DNA of 64,000 nucleotides, from contig NZ_CP045420.1 of NCBI RefSeq assembly GCF_009363795.1, forward strand, positions 601,001 through 665,000, read 5' to 3'. Shown one piece after another: positions 1 through 9,568 of this stretch; position 1 is the first letter of the stretch; each line of letters opens with the position of its first letter. Made by a program: the position numbers and the translations under genes. The notes under the pieces were generated by a model. The model searched no databases. It was not told where the DNA came from and saw only the letters and a program-made list of their open reading frames with translations. The stretch is from Palleronia sp. THAF1 (GTDB lineage: Bacteria; Pseudomonadota; Alphaproteobacteria; Rhodobacterales; Rhodobacteraceae).

Positions 1-1
1 G

Positions 2-490
2 GAGTGGTGCGAAGAACAGGGCTATCCCGGCTACACTTCTTACGCCTCGCTGACCGACCTGCCGTGGCGCGCGCCGATCTTCGCCGATCTGGTGAAAGTG
101 CTCGACGCCCACGTCGCCGCTTTCGCCGAAGACCTGCATCTGGATCTGGGAGAGGGGAAGCTGGTGCTGGAGGATATCTGGATCAATATCCTGCCCGAGG
201 GTGGCAGCCACTCTGGCCACCTGCATCCCCATTCGGTGATCTCGGGCACAACCTATGTCGCCATGCCCGAAGGCACCTCCGCCATCCGTTTTGAGGACCC
301 CCGCCACCCCATGATGATGGCCCACCCCCCGCGCAAAAAGGACGCGCCCGAAGCGCTGAAGCCCTTCGTCTACGTGCGACCAGAGGTCGGTGACGTCCTG
401 CTGTGGGAGAGTTTCATCCGCCACGAAGTCCCGCTGAACATGAGCGAGGAAGAGCGGATTTCGGTGAGCTTCAATTATAAGTGGGTGTAA
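2..490 (+). CDS. TIGR02466-type putative 2OG-Fe(II) oxygenase, 5' truncated by window edge
   Basis: The reading frame is open from the second base of the window, so the N-terminus lies to the left. The 162 visible residues contain the iron-binding cluster GHLHPHSVISGTTYV near residues 75-90, then a late FIRHEVPLN segment and the ending RISVSFNY, which give the second His and the Arg expected of 2-oxoglutarate/Fe(II) oxygenases of the TIGR02466 group. Substrate is unknown for this family. A GTG at position 92 lies inside the conserved region and is not the real start. It sits just ahead of the ribosomal genes on the same strand, separated by 209 bases with strong dyad symmetry. Confidence 0.75.
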   Translation, partial: EWCEEQGYPGYTSYASLTDLPWRAPIFADLVKVLDAHVAAFAEDLHLDLGEGKLVLEDIWINILPEGGSHSGHLHPHSVISGTTYVAMPEGTSAIRFEDPRHPMMMAHPPRKKDAPEALKPFVYVRPEVGDVLLWESFIRHEVPLNMSEEERISVSFNYKWV

Positions 491-491
491 G

Positions 492-559
492 GCCCGGTTC
501 GCACGTTAGTGCGGCAAACGCTCCTGTGGAGCGTTTGAGGGCCGAACGGGCGGAGCCCT
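492..559. other. Complex inverted-repeat element between the oxygenase gene and rpmC
   Basis: The centre is a perfect 10-bp stem, CAAACGCTCC at 515-524 and GGAGCGTTTG at 528-537, with a 3-base loop. It is flanked by a 5-bp hairpin (CGCAC/GTGCG, 500-513). An outer pairing joins GCCCGGTTCG at 492-501 to CGAACGGGC at 543-551 with one bulged G. There is no T-run, so it is not a standard intrinsic terminator. It could end or process the oxygenase transcript or be a dispersed palindromic repeat. Nothing else was recognised in the rest of 491-699 apart from the rpmC leader. Confidence 0.5.
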
Positions 560-699
560 TTGCAGCAGTAAGCCGCTTCTCCGACAATGGGTGTTGCGTC
601 CTGAGTGGATGCAAACTAAAGAGCGCCTTCATCCACCTCCACCGGGAATCAGGGTGACGTGTTCGCACGGCCCTCCGGTGATGTTGAAAGGCTAGAACA

Positions 700-915
700 A
701 TGGCGCTTGAAGCGACCGATCTGCGGGGCAAGACCCCGGACGAGCTGCGCGATCAGCTTGCCCAGCTGAAGAAAGAGCAGTTCAACCTGCGTTTCCAGGC
801 TGCGACGAACCAGATGGAAAACACCTCGCGTATGCGCATCGTCCGTCGTGACGTCGCCCGCGTGAAGACGATCCTGAACGAAAAGGCGCGTGACGCCGCC
901 AAGACGGAGGCCTGA
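700..915 (+). CDS. rpmC: 50S ribosomal protein L29
   Basis: A 71-residue protein of normal L29 length. It has the typical central signature [10 protein letters not shown] (about residues 26-35) and a C-terminal [10 protein letters not shown] helix. L29 binds 23S rRNA beside the peptide exit tunnel. The ATG start is preceded by a weak GAAAGG. It opens the visible ribosomal run; rplP and the earlier S10-operon genes must lie left of the window, beyond the oxygenase gene. The stop is followed after 4 bases by rpsQ, so the two are co-transcribed. Confidence 0.97.
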   Translation: MALEATDLRGKTPDELRDQLAQLKKEQFNLRFQAATNQMENTSRMRIVRRDVARVKTILNEKARDAAKTEA

Positions 916-919
916 GTCC

Positions 920-1246
920 ATGCCCAAGCGTATTCTCCAAGGCGTTGTCACGTCGAACCAGAACGAACAGACCATCACCGTCTCGGTCGAGCGTCGCTTC
1001 ACGCACCCGCTGATGAAGAAGACCATCCGTAAGTCGAAGAAGTATCGCGCCCACGACGAGAACAATCAGTTCAACGTCGGCGACCTGGTCCGCATTCAGG
1101 AATGCGCGCCCAAGTCCAAGACGAAGGTCTGGGAAGTGATGACGCAAGAGATGATCGAAGCCTACGAGGCTGCTCGCGAAGAAGCAGCCAAGCAGCAGCA
1201 GATCGAAGATGCTCAGCGTCACGAAGAGAAAGAGGCCGCCCACTAA
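920..1246 (+). CDS. rpsQ: 30S ribosomal protein S17
   Basis: The protein starts [10 protein letters not shown] at an ATG 4 bases after the rpmC stop. Earlier in-frame codons overlap rpmC and are not conserved-looking. Residues 1-80 hold the S17 OB-fold, with the signature [16 protein letters not shown]. At 108 residues it is longer than the usual 80-90. The extra C-terminus (about residue 80 on) is rich in Glu, Ala, Gln and His and is probably a charged helix. S17 is a primary 16S rRNA-binding protein of the small subunit. Confidence 0.96.
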   Translation: MPKRILQGVVTSNQNEQTITVSVERRFTHPLMKKTIRKSKKYRAHDENNQFNVGDLVRIQECAPKSKTKVWEVMTQEMIEAYEAAREEAAKQQQIEDAQRHEEKEAAH

Positions 1247-1257
1247 GGGAGGCCTGA

Positions 1258-1280
1258 CCGCCCCGGCGTCGTCGGGGCGG
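1258..1280 (+). other. GC-rich hairpin in the rpsQ-rplN gap
   Basis: CCGCCCCG at 1258-1265 pairs with CGGGGCGG at 1273-1280 around a 7-base loop. No T-tract follows, and the next ribosomal gene is on the same strand, so this is more likely an RNA-stabilising or attenuating element within the operon than a terminator. Confidence 0.5.
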
Positions 1281-1329
1281 GATACATACGAAACCCCAGG
1301 GGTGGTCCCTGAAGGTCGGGAGATAACTT

Positions 1330-1698
1330 ATGATCCAGATGCAGACCAATCTGGATGTTGCTGACAACTCCGGCGCACGCCGAGTTCAGTGCATCAAGGT
1401 TCTGGGCGGGTCGAAGCGGAAGTATGCCTCGGTGGGCGACGTTATCGTCGTCTCCGTGAAAGAGGCCATTCCGCGCGGCCGCGTCAAGAAGGGCGACGTG
1501 CGCAAAGCCGTCGTCGTGCGTACCGCCAAAGAAGTGCGCCGCGAAGACGGCACCGCGATCCGTTTCGATCGCAACGCCGCCGTGATCCTCAACAACAACA
1601 ACGAGCCGATCGGCACCCGTATCTTCGGGCCGGTTGTCCGTGAGCTTCGTGCCAAGAACTACATGAAGATCATCTCGCTCGCTCCGGAGGTGCTGTAA
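1330..1698 (+). CDS. rplN: 50S ribosomal protein L14
   Basis: A full-length 122-residue L14 starting [18 protein letters not shown], with the family's near-invariant N-terminus and the motif [10 protein letters not shown]-like [17 protein letters not shown] in the middle. L14 binds 23S rRNA at the subunit interface. A GGGAG Shine-Dalgarno lies 7-8 bases upstream of the ATG. Its TAA overlaps the rplX ATG by one base (TAATG), implying translational coupling. Confidence 0.98.
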   Translation: MIQMQTNLDVADNSGARRVQCIKVLGGSKRKYASVGDVIVVSVKEAIPRGRVKKGDVRKAVVVRTAKEVRREDGTAIRFDRNAAVILNNNNEPIGTRIFGPVVRELRAKNYMKIISLAPEVL

Positions 1699-2003
1699 TG
1701 GCTGCCAAACTCCGCAAAGGTGACAAGGTCATCGTCCTTGCCGGCAAGGACAAGGGGCAAGAGGGCGAGATCGCCCAGGTCATGCCCGCAAAGGGCAAGG
1801 CCGTCGTCGAGGGCGTGAACATGGCGATCCGCCACACGCGCCAGTCCCAGACCGACCAGGGCGGCCGCAAGCCGAAGGCCATGCCGATCGACCTGTCGAA
1901 CCTGGCCCTGCTGGACGCCAACGGCAAAGCGACCCGCGTCGGCTTCCGCGAGGAAGACGGCAAGAAGGTCCGCTTCGCCAAGACCACGGGAGACGCGATC
2001 TGA
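1698..2003 (+). CDS. rplX: 50S ribosomal protein L24
   Basis: 101 residues with the KOW motif at the N-terminus ([17 protein letters not shown]) and the conserved [15 protein letters not shown] segment. L24 starts 50S assembly by binding the 5' region of 23S rRNA. The start overlaps the rplN stop by one base, and the gene's TGA overlaps the rplE ATG (TGATG), making a translationally coupled L14-L24-L5 trio, the usual spc order. Confidence 0.98.
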   Translation: MAAKLRKGDKVIVLAGKDKGQEGEIAQVMPAKGKAVVEGVNMAIRHTRQSQTDQGGRKPKAMPIDLSNLALLDANGKATRVGFREEDGKKVRFAKTTGDAI

Positions 2004-2563
2004 TGCTCGACCAAGCCAACTATACCCCGCGCCTCCGCGCGCAGTACCGCGACACGATCAAGGCCGCTCTGAAAGAAGAGTTCGGCTACAAGAACGACAT
2101 GCAGATCCCTCGGCTCGACAAGATCGTGCTGAACATCGGTGCCGGTTCCGAGGCCGTTCGCGACTCCAAGAAAGCCAAGTCCGCGCAGGACGACTTGACC
2201 GCGATCACCGGCCAGCAGGCTGTCGTGACCAAGGCCAAGAAGTCCATCGCCGGCTTCCGCGTTCGTGAAGACATGCCGCTGGGTGCGAAAGTGACCCTGC
2301 GCGGCGACCGGATGTATGACTTTCTGGATCGTCTGATCACCGTGGCGATGCCCCGCATCCGGGACTTTCGCGGCGTGAAGCCTTCGTTCGATGGCCGTGG
2401 CAACTTCGCCATGGGCATGAAAGAGCACATCGTTTTCCCCGAGATCAACTTCGACAAGGTCGATGAAGTCTGGGGCATGGACGTTATCATCGTCACCACC
2501 GCGGCCACCGATGCCGAAGCGAAGGCACTGTTGAAGCAATTCAACATGCCGTTCAGCAGCTGA
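2003..2563 (+). CDS. rplE: 50S ribosomal protein L5
   Basis: 186 residues, the normal L5 size. The conserved [13 protein letters not shown] stretch lies near residues 34-46, and a [19 protein letters not shown] loop in the second half. L5 anchors 5S rRNA in the central protuberance. It starts inside the rplX stop, and an AGCCTGGAGG Shine-Dalgarno for rpsN begins directly after its own stop. Confidence 0.98.
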   Translation: MLDQANYTPRLRAQYRDTIKAALKEEFGYKNDMQIPRLDKIVLNIGAGSEAVRDSKKAKSAQDDLTAITGQQAVVTKAKKSIAGFRVREDMPLGAKVTLRGDRMYDFLDRLITVAMPRIRDFRGVKPSFDGRGNFAMGMKEHIVFPEINFDKVDEVWGMDVIIVTTAATDAEAKALLKQFNMPFSS

Positions 2564-2577
2564 GCCTGGAGGATATC

Positions 2578-2883
2578 ATGGCCAAGAAAGCAATGATCGA
2601 ACGCGAGAAGAAGCGTCAGGCTCTGGTGGATCGCTACGCCGCCAAGCGCGCCGAACTCAAGGGCATCGCCCGCGACGAGTCCAAGCCGATGGAAGAGCGG
2701 TTCAAGGCCCAGTTGAAGCTGGCCAAACTGCCCCGCAATTCCTCCGCGACCCGTCTTCACAACCGCTGCCAGCTGACCGGCCGCCCGCACGCCTACTACC
2801 GTAAGCTGCGCATGAGCCGGATCGCGATGCGGGATCTCGGCAGCACCGGGCAGATCCCCGGTCTCGTCAAGTCCAGCTGGTAA
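2578..2883 (+). CDS. rpsN: 30S ribosomal protein S14 (zinc-free form)
   Basis: 101 residues, the long form of S14. The region that carries two CxxC pairs in the zinc form has only one Cys here (NRCQLTGRP, about residue 64), so no zinc is bound. The C-terminus [11 protein letters not shown] is the standard S14 ending. S14 is a late-assembling protein of the 30S head. A GGAGG site precedes the ATG by 5 bases. Confidence 0.98.
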   Translation: MAKKAMIEREKKRQALVDRYAAKRAELKGIARDESKPMEERFKAQLKLAKLPRNSSATRLHNRCQLTGRPHAYYRKLRMSRIAMRDLGSTGQIPGLVKSSW

Positions 2884-2895
2884 GGAGGGAATAGT

Positions 2896-3288
2896 ATGAA
2901 CGATCCTCTCGGCGATATGCTCACCCGCATCCGCAACGCGCAGATGCGTGGCAAGTCCACCGTCATCACCCCCGCCTCGAAGCTGCGGGCCTGGGTTCTC
3001 GATGTTCTGGCCGACGAAGGCTACATCCGTGGTTACGAAGAAACCAAGGATGTGAACGGCCATCCGGCGATCGAGATCAGCCTGAAGTACTACGAAGGCA
3101 CCCCGGTCATCAAAGACCTGCGTCGCGTTTCGACCCCTGGTCGTCGCGTGTACTCGGGCGTCAACGACATTCCGTCCGTCCGTCAGGGCCTTGGCGTGTC
3201 CATCGTCTCGACCCCCAAGGGCGTGATGTCGGACCAGTCCGCGCGCTCTGCCAATGTCGGCGGCGAAGTGCTCTGCACCGTCTTCTAA
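2896..3288 (+). CDS. rpsH: 30S ribosomal protein S8
   Basis: 130 residues with the S8 N-terminus [14 protein letters not shown] and the C-terminal signature [13 protein letters not shown]...[10 protein letters not shown]8 binds helix 21 of 16S rRNA. In enterobacteria it also represses the spc operon through an mRNA mimic near rplE; I did not recognise an equivalent structure here. It has a good AAGGAGGG ribosome-binding site and follows rpsN by 12 bases. Confidence 0.98.
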   Translation: MNDPLGDMLTRIRNAQMRGKSTVITPASKLRAWVLDVLADEGYIRGYEETKDVNGHPAIEISLKYYEGTPVIKDLRRVSTPGRRVYSGVNDIPSVRQGLGVSIVSTPKGVMSDQSARSANVGGEVLCTVF

Positions 3289-3301
3289 GGAGGGATTTCC
3301 C

Positions 3302-3835
3302 ATGTCTCGTATCGGAAAACGACCCGTCGAGCTTCCCTCTGGTGTAGAGGCGAACGTCGACGGTCAGACCATCACGATCAAAGGCCCCAAGGGCCAGCGG
3401 TCGTTCAAGGCCACGGACGATGTGTCGATCGCTGTCGAAGACGGCGCGATCAGCGTAACGCCCCGTGGTTCCTCGAAGCGCGCGCGCCAGCAGTGGGGCA
3501 TGTCCCGCACCATGGTCGCGAACCTCGTTCAAGGCGTGACCACCGGCTTCAAGAAAGAGCTGGAGATTCAGGGCGTGGGTTACCGCGCAGCTCTTCAGGG
3601 CAACGTACTGAAGCTGAACTTGGGTCTGTCGCACGATGTTGACTTCCCCGTGCCGGAAGGCGTCACGATCACGGTCCCCAAGCAGACCGAGATCGTCGTC
3701 GAAGGCAACGATGAGCAGCAGGTGGGTCAGGTCGCGGCCAACATCCGCGAATGGCGCCGTCCCGAGCCCTACAAAGGCAAGGGCATCCGCTATAAGGGCG
3801 AGTTTATCTTCCGCAAGGAAGGCAAGAAGAAGTAA
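3302..3835 (+). CDS. rplF: 50S ribosomal protein L6
   Basis: 177 residues starting [12 protein letters not shown], directly after an AAGGAGGG ribosome-binding site. An upstream in-frame extension into rpsH is rejected because the family begins here. It has two L6 repeats and the C-terminal signature [14 protein letters not shown] near residues 153-166. L6 lies at the base of the L7/L12 stalk near the sarcin-ricin loop. Confidence 0.98.
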   Translation: MSRIGKRPVELPSGVEANVDGQTITIKGPKGQRSFKATDDVSIAVEDGAISVTPRGSSKRARQQWGMSRTMVANLVQGVTTGFKKELEIQGVGYRAALQGNVLKLNLGLSHDVDFPVPEGVTITVPKQTEIVVEGNDEQQVGQVAANIREWRRPEPYKGKGIRYKGEFIFRKEGKKK

Positions 3836-3847
3836 GGACCGGATAGA

Positions 3848-4207
3848 ATGGCTAATACAAAACTCCAGCTGTTCCAGAAGCGCCGTCTGCGCGTCCGGAA
3901 CAAGCTTCGCAAGGTGGCCAACGGCAAGCTTCGGCTGTCGATCCACCGCTCGAACAAGAACATCCACGCCCAGCTCATCGACGATGTGCAGGGTGTGACG
4001 CTCGCCTCCGCTTCCACTCTGGAGAAGGATCTGGGCGTCGTGGGCAAGAACAACCGCGAAGCAGCGGCGAAGGTCGGATCGGCCATCGCCGAGCGTGCCA
4101 AGGCGAAGGGCCACGAAGAGGCTTATTTCGACCGCGGCGGCTTTCTGTATCATGGCACCGTCAAGGCCTTGGCCGACGCGGCGCGTGAAGGCGGCTTGAA
4201 GCTGTAA
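3848..4207 (+). CDS. rplR: 50S ribosomal protein L18
   Basis: 119 residues. The basic N-terminus is rich in Lys/Arg, followed by [19 protein letters not shown] and the ending [19 protein letters not shown] typical of bacterial L18. It binds 5S rRNA with L5. It lies 12 bases after rplF and 110 bases before rpsE; the unusually long spacer to rpsE contains a stable hairpin. Confidence 0.98.
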   Translation: MANTKLQLFQKRRLRVRNKLRKVANGKLRLSIHRSNKNIHAQLIDDVQGVTLASASTLEKDLGVVGKNNREAAAKVGSAIAERAKAKGHEEAYFDRGGFLYHGTVKALADAAREGGLKL

Positions 4208-4216
4208 GAACCAGTA

Positions 4217-4238
4217 GGGGGGTCGTTCGCGGCCCCCC
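4217..4238 (+). other. Hairpin with TTCG loop in the rplR-rpsE gap
   Basis: A six-G run at 4217-4222 pairs with a six-C run at 4233-4238. The stem extends inward by three more pairs (one G-T) and closes on a TTCG tetraloop at 4226-4229. No T-tract follows. It is probably an RNA stability element or partial attenuator inside the operon. Confidence 0.5.
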
Positions 4239-4317
4239 TCGATGATCCGGGCCTTTGGGCACCAAGGATCGACACGAACAGGGTGCGAGGCGCCCGCTGA
4301 ATGAAGGAGCCATCCGA

Positions 4318-4896
4318 ATGGCAAGAGACGACAATCGCGGCGGACGCCGCAACCAGCGGGACGAGAACCCGGAATTCGCCGATCGCCTTGTCGCGATCAA
4401 CCGCGTGTCGAAGACCGTCAAGGGCGGTAAGCGCTTTGGCTTCGCCGCACTCGTCGTTGTCGGCGACCAGCGTGGCCGCGTCGGCTTCGGCAAGGGTAAG
4501 GCCAAGGAAGTTCCCGAGGCGATCCGCAAGGGCACCGAGGCCGCCAAGCGCAACATGATGCGCGTCGCCCTGAAAGACGGCCGCACGCTTCACCACGACG
4601 TCAACGGTCACCACGGTGCCGGTAAGGTCGTCATGCGCACCGCGCCGCAGGGTACGGGCATCATCGCCGGTGGCCCGATGCGCGCCGTGTTCGAGATGCT
4701 GGGCGTTCAGGACGTCGTTGCGAAGTCCAACGGCTCGCAGAACCCCTACGCCATGATCCGCGCCACGCTGGACGGTCTGCGTAACCAGTCGAGCCCCCGT
4801 TCGGTCGCGCAGCGTCGCGGCAAGAAGGTCGCCGATATTCTGCCCAAGCGCGACGAGGCACCCGACTCGTCCAGCCAAGTCGCCGAGGAGGCCTAA
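4318..4896 (+). CDS. rpsE: 30S ribosomal protein S5
   Basis: 192 residues starting [20 protein letters not shown] after a clear GAAGGAG site. Earlier in-frame codons have no ribosome-binding site and lie in the hairpin-bearing leader. It has the double-stranded RNA-binding S5 N-terminal domain ([19 protein letters not shown]) and the S5 signature around [17 protein letters not shown]. It is longer than the 166-residue E. coli protein because of acidic and polar extensions at both ends. S5 contributes to decoding accuracy. Confidence 0.97.
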   Translation: MARDDNRGGRRNQRDENPEFADRLVAINRVSKTVKGGKRFGFAALVVVGDQRGRVGFGKGKAKEVPEAIRKGTEAAKRNMMRVALKDGRTLHHDVNGHHGAGKVVMRTAPQGTGIIAGGPMRAVFEMLGVQDVVAKSNGSQNPYAMIRATLDGLRNQSSPRSVAQRRGKKVADILPKRDEAPDSSSQVAEEA

Positions 4897-4899
4897 ACC

Positions 4900-5088
4900 A
4901 TGGCAAAGACAATCGTCGTCAAGCAGGTGGGTTCGCCCATCCGTCGCCCCGCCATCCAGCGCAAGACGCTGGTCGGTCTGGGACTGAACAAGATGCACCG
5001 CACCCGTGAGTTGGAAGATACTCCTTCCGTCCGCGGCATGGTCAACAAGATCCCGCACCTGGTGCAGATCATCGAAGAGCGCGGCTAA
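4900..5088 (+). CDS. rpmD: 50S ribosomal protein L30
   Basis: 62 residues of typical short bacterial L30, with the signature [21 protein letters not shown] in the middle split by no gap. It lies 3 bases after rpsE. A strong intrinsic terminator follows, so this transcription unit ends here, whereas in most bacteria rplO and secY would follow directly. That break is caused by the reverse-strand transporter gene next to it. Confidence 0.97.
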   Translation: MAKTIVVKQVGSPIRRPAIQRKTLVGLGLNKMHRTRELEDTPSVRGMVNKIPHLVQIIEERG

Positions 5089-5108
5089 AGCCTCTTCGAT
5101 AGCAAATC

Positions 5109-5144
5109 AAAACGCCCCGGACCCGAAATGGTCCGGGGCGTTTT
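5109..5144. terminator. Bidirectional intrinsic terminator between rpmD and the SLC13 gene
   Basis: A perfect 15-bp stem: the left arm runs 5109-5123 and the right arm 5130-5144, closing on a 6-base loop. The left arm begins AAAA and the right arm ends TTTT, so the structure has a U-tract in either direction. It can stop both the rpmD transcript from the left and the reverse-strand transporter transcript from the right. Confidence 0.9.
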
Positions 5145-5147
5145 CGT

Positions 5148-6715
5148 TTACAGACCCAACGCTAACGGCCCGATGAACTGGAAGATCAGCGTGATGAGGA
5201 TCACGCCGACGACGTTCAGGACGACACCGCCCCTGACCATCTGTCCAATTGTCACGTTGCCCGTGCCGAAGACAATGGCGTTCGGCGGCGTGCCCACTGG
5301 CAGCATGAAGGCACAGGTTGCCGCGAAGGCGGCTGGGACCAGAAGGCCAAGCGGCTCTGCCCCGATGCCGATAGCAACGCCGCCCAGCACGGGAATGAAG
5401 GTCGCGGCCGTCGCGGTGTTCGACGTGATCTCTGTCAGGAACAGCACGATCAGAACGACAGACCCCACCAATAGGATCGATGGCAGCGACCCAAGCCCGC
5501 TGACCTGCGCGCCGAACCATTCGTCCAACCCACTAGAGGCCACAGCTCCCGCAAGGCTAAGACCACCGCCGAAGAGCAATAGCACGCCCCACGGCAATCC
5601 TTCCTCTGCGTCGCGCCAAGACATCAGCATCTCGCCCGATCTGGCGGGCAAAAGGAACAGCGCCACACCTGCGGAGATGGCGATCACGGTATCGTCGAAG
5701 ACGTCGATGCCACCCAATTCGGGGATACCCGATAACAGACCGGGCAGCACCCAGAACGCCGCTGCACCGACGAATACCGCCGCCACCAGCTTTTCGGCGC
5801 GGCTCATCGCGCCGAGCTTCTTGATCTCGCCCTGGATCATCTCTTGCCCGCCGGGGATTTCGTCCAGCTTGAAACGATACAGGACGTTGGTCATCAGTAG
5901 CCATCCGATCACGATGAAGATCGAGGCCAAGGGCACACCGATCATCATCCATTGCAGAAAGCCGATCTCTACCCCAGCTCGTCCGACGCATAGCCCGCGA
6001 CGATAGCGTTTGGCGGCGACCCCAGCAGCGTCCCAAGTCCACCCATCGACGCTGACCATGCAATCGCCAAGGTCAGGCAAACGCCGAACGTTTTGATATT
6101 TGGGTCTGACACCGCGTCGGAAATCGTGCCTTTCTCCAAGGCGGCCTGCATGTCCTCGCCAGTTTGATCGCCCTTGCTGCGCTCGACCACCAGCGCCAGC
6201 ACCGACAAGCCGATGGGCAGCATCATCAGGGTCGTCGCGGTGTTCGACACCCACATCGACAGAAAGCCTGTGGCGATCATCATGCCCAGCACGATCCGTT
6301 TTGGCGCAACGCCGACCTTCTCCAGCACCATCAACGCGATTCGCCGGTGCAGGTCCCACTTCTCCATGGCGATGGCGATCAGAAAGCCACCGACGAACAG
6401 AAAGACGATGGAACTGGCATAGGGCGCTGTGGCCTCTCCGACGGACGTCTCCGTCAGCGCGGGCAACAGGATGATCGGCAGCAGGGACGTGATGGGTAGC
6501 GGAACGCACTCCGTCATCCACCACACAGCCATCAAGGCGGCGACAGAGGCGACGGCACGCGCGTCCGGTGTCAGGTCCTCTGCGGCCCCAAGCGCCATGT
6601 AAACGATCAGAGCAAGGCCGACGCCCAGTAATCGCAGTACCCAAGTCGACGTTTGCGATGAAGATCGACCTTCCTCGGTGTCGCCTAGTCCTTGATCCTC
6701 TACTGGTTTCGACAT
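5148..6715 (-). pseudogene. SLC13/DASS-family sodium:carboxylate or anion transporter, frameshifted
   Basis: Two adjacent reverse-strand frames make one transporter. The first (ATG at 6715, good GGAGGG site) encodes about 248 residues to GYASDELG and then a TAG. The second continues with VEIGFLQWMMIGVP to the stop at 5148. Each half carries one SNT motif of the DASS family (WVSNTATT and ITSNTATA), and the second holds the conserved PPNAIVFGTG. Joined length is about 522 residues with about 11 membrane segments, normal for the family. The frames meet at a four-base C run (5972-5975). One extra base there restores the protein, so this is either a real inactivating deletion or a sequencing error. 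Substrates in the family include dicarboxylates, citrate and sulfate. Confidence 0.75.
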
Positions 6716-6780
6716 CCTGCACCCTCCACTACACACACAGAATGACATGGACCGATCGCACGGTTGCTCAAGCCTGCATC

Positions 6781-6809
6781 TTGACCGTTCGCACCGATCG
6801 CGATACGCG
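6781..6809 (+). promoter_or_regulatory. Candidate promoter for rplO
   Basis: TTGACC, 17 bases, then TACGCG, in the 168-base gap between the divergent transporter gene and rplO. The -35 box is good and the -10 box is poor (only TA conserved). A promoter is needed somewhere here because the spc operon is cut upstream by a terminator and an opposing gene. Confidence 0.35.
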
Positions 6810-6883
6810 CCGCCTTTCAAGCAACGCCGTGTCCCCCTCATCCGCTTCCCGGAGGGGTCGTCCGGCAAGACAGGAGAAGCGAT

Positions 6884-7360
6884 ATGAAACTGAATGAACT
6901 GCGCGACAACGACGGCGCGGCCAAGAAAGCCAAGCGCATTGGCCGTGGTCCCGGCTCTGGCAAGGGCAAGACCGCCGGTCGCGGTATCAAGGGTCAAAAG
7001 TCCCGTTCGGGTGTGGCCATCAAGGGTTACGAGGGTGGCCAGATGCCGCTCTACCAGCGTCTGCCCAAGCGTGGCTTCAACAACATCAACCGCAAAGAGC
7101 ACGCGGTCGTGAACCTGGGCCTGATCCAGAAGTTCATCGACGCGGGCAAACTGGGCGCCGAGATCACCGAGACCGAGCTTCTTGATTCGGGCCTGATCCG
7201 TCGCCGCAAGGACGGTATCCGTCTGCTCGCCAAGGGTGAGATCACGACGGCCGTCAAGATCACCGTGGCCGGTGCGTCGGCCGGTGCGATCGAAGCGGTC
7301 GAGAAGGCCGGCGGCTCTGTCACCGTGACCCAGCCCAAGAAGGAAAGCTCGGAAGCCTGA
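6884..7360 (+). CDS. rplO: 50S ribosomal protein L15
   Basis: 158 residues with the L15 N-terminus [12 protein letters not shown], the glycine-rich [20 protein letters not shown]-type rRNA-binding stretch, and the ending of the L15 beta domain ([20 protein letters not shown]). A CAGGAG site precedes the ATG. It is isolated as a single-gene unit between its own promoter region and a strong terminator, unlike the usual rpmD-rplO-secY arrangement. Confidence 0.98.
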   Translation: MKLNELRDNDGAAKKAKRIGRGPGSGKGKTAGRGIKGQKSRSGVAIKGYEGGQMPLYQRLPKRGFNNINRKEHAVVNLGLIQKFIDAGKLGAEITETELLDSGLIRRRKDGIRLLAKGEITTAVKITVAGASAGAIEAVEKAGGSVTVTQPKKESSEA

Positions 7361-7384
7361 TCCAAGGCAATCCAGCTTCTGAAC

Positions 7385-7414
7385 AGGCCGCATCCCACCG
7401 GGTGCGGCCTTTTT
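7385..7414 (+). terminator. Intrinsic terminator after rplO
   Basis: AGGCCGCA at 7385-7392 pairs with TGCGGCCT at 7403-7410, extended inward by three pairs to a 4-base loop. The T-run at 7410-7414 follows immediately. It ends the rplO transcript before the DUF421 gene. Confidence 0.88.
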
Positions 7415-7471
7415 CACTCTGACGCCTCATTCCACCATTGAAATCCAAGGTCACGGACCGATGTCCGCCCC

Positions 7472-8077
7472 ATGAACGACCCGCGAATCGATCTTTGGTT
7501 CAACGACTGGTCGCGCATCGGCGCCATCGGCGTCGGCGCGCTGTTTTTCTTCGTCTTCGCGGTTCTTTTGATGCGCGTTCTTGGAAAGCGCACCACGTCG
7601 CAGATGAACAACTTCGACTGGATCATCACGGTCGCCATCGGCAGCCTCGCCTCGTCCGGCATCCTGCTGAAAGACGTGTCCATCGCCGATGCCGCCTTCG
7701 CGATGGTGGTTCTGGGCCTGTGCCAATGGGCAACCACGTGGTCCGTCATTCAGGCGCCGTGGATCGCGCGGGCCGTGAAACCAACGCCGCAGCTTCTGGT
7801 CCACCGGGGTGAGATGCTGAACGATGCTTTGCGGCGCGAGCGTATCTCGACCGACGAACTCTACGGTCGCCTGCGCGAACACGGCTACACGAATGTCGAA
7901 GCGGTCAAATGGGTCGTTTTGGAAACCGACGGCCGCATGACCGTCATCCCCTTCGGGGACGAGGATCGCGACGTTCGGATCGATAATGCGGACCTGATGG
8001 GCAACGTGCGCGGCGTAGACTCCATGCGCACGAAACAGGAAGACGACCCCCAGACCACGCCGGAAGAAAAAACCTGA
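7472..8077 (+). CDS. DUF421 (YetF-type) membrane protein
   Basis: 201 residues. Three hydrophobic segments occupy roughly residues 17-95, followed by a soluble domain with the DUF421 hallmarks VLGKRTTSQMNNFDWIITVAIGS and the later VKWVVLETDGRMTVI. The family (B. subtilis YetF, E. coli YcaP) sits in the inner membrane with a cytoplasmic alpha/beta domain; its biochemical role is not settled. The last 20 residues are acidic and polar. It stands alone between the rplO terminator and secY, an unusual place for a non-translation gene. Confidence 0.85.
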   Translation: MNDPRIDLWFNDWSRIGAIGVGALFFFVFAVLLMRVLGKRTTSQMNNFDWIITVAIGSLASSGILLKDVSIADAAFAMVVLGLCQWATTWSVIQAPWIARAVKPTPQLLVHRGEMLNDALRRERISTDELYGRLREHGYTNVEAVKWVVLETDGRMTVIPFGDEDRDVRIDNADLMGNVRGVDSMRTKQEDDPQTTPEEKT

Positions 8078-8188
8078 ACGCAACGGGACGGGGAACGAGG
8101 TTGCGCCGCCTCGCGCACGCCTCTACATCACCTTGAGTTTTCCGCCGCCCGTCCGGTGCGGCTTCCGTGATCTATTCAAGAGGCTCCC

Positions 8189-9564
<1,376 letters not shown>

Positions 9565-9568
<4 letters not shown>

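Noticed and set aside
2086-4324. Long reverse-strand open frames opposite rplE-rplR
   Set aside because: High-GC mirror frames of strongly conserved ribosomal genes; no ribosome-binding sites and no recognisable protein features.
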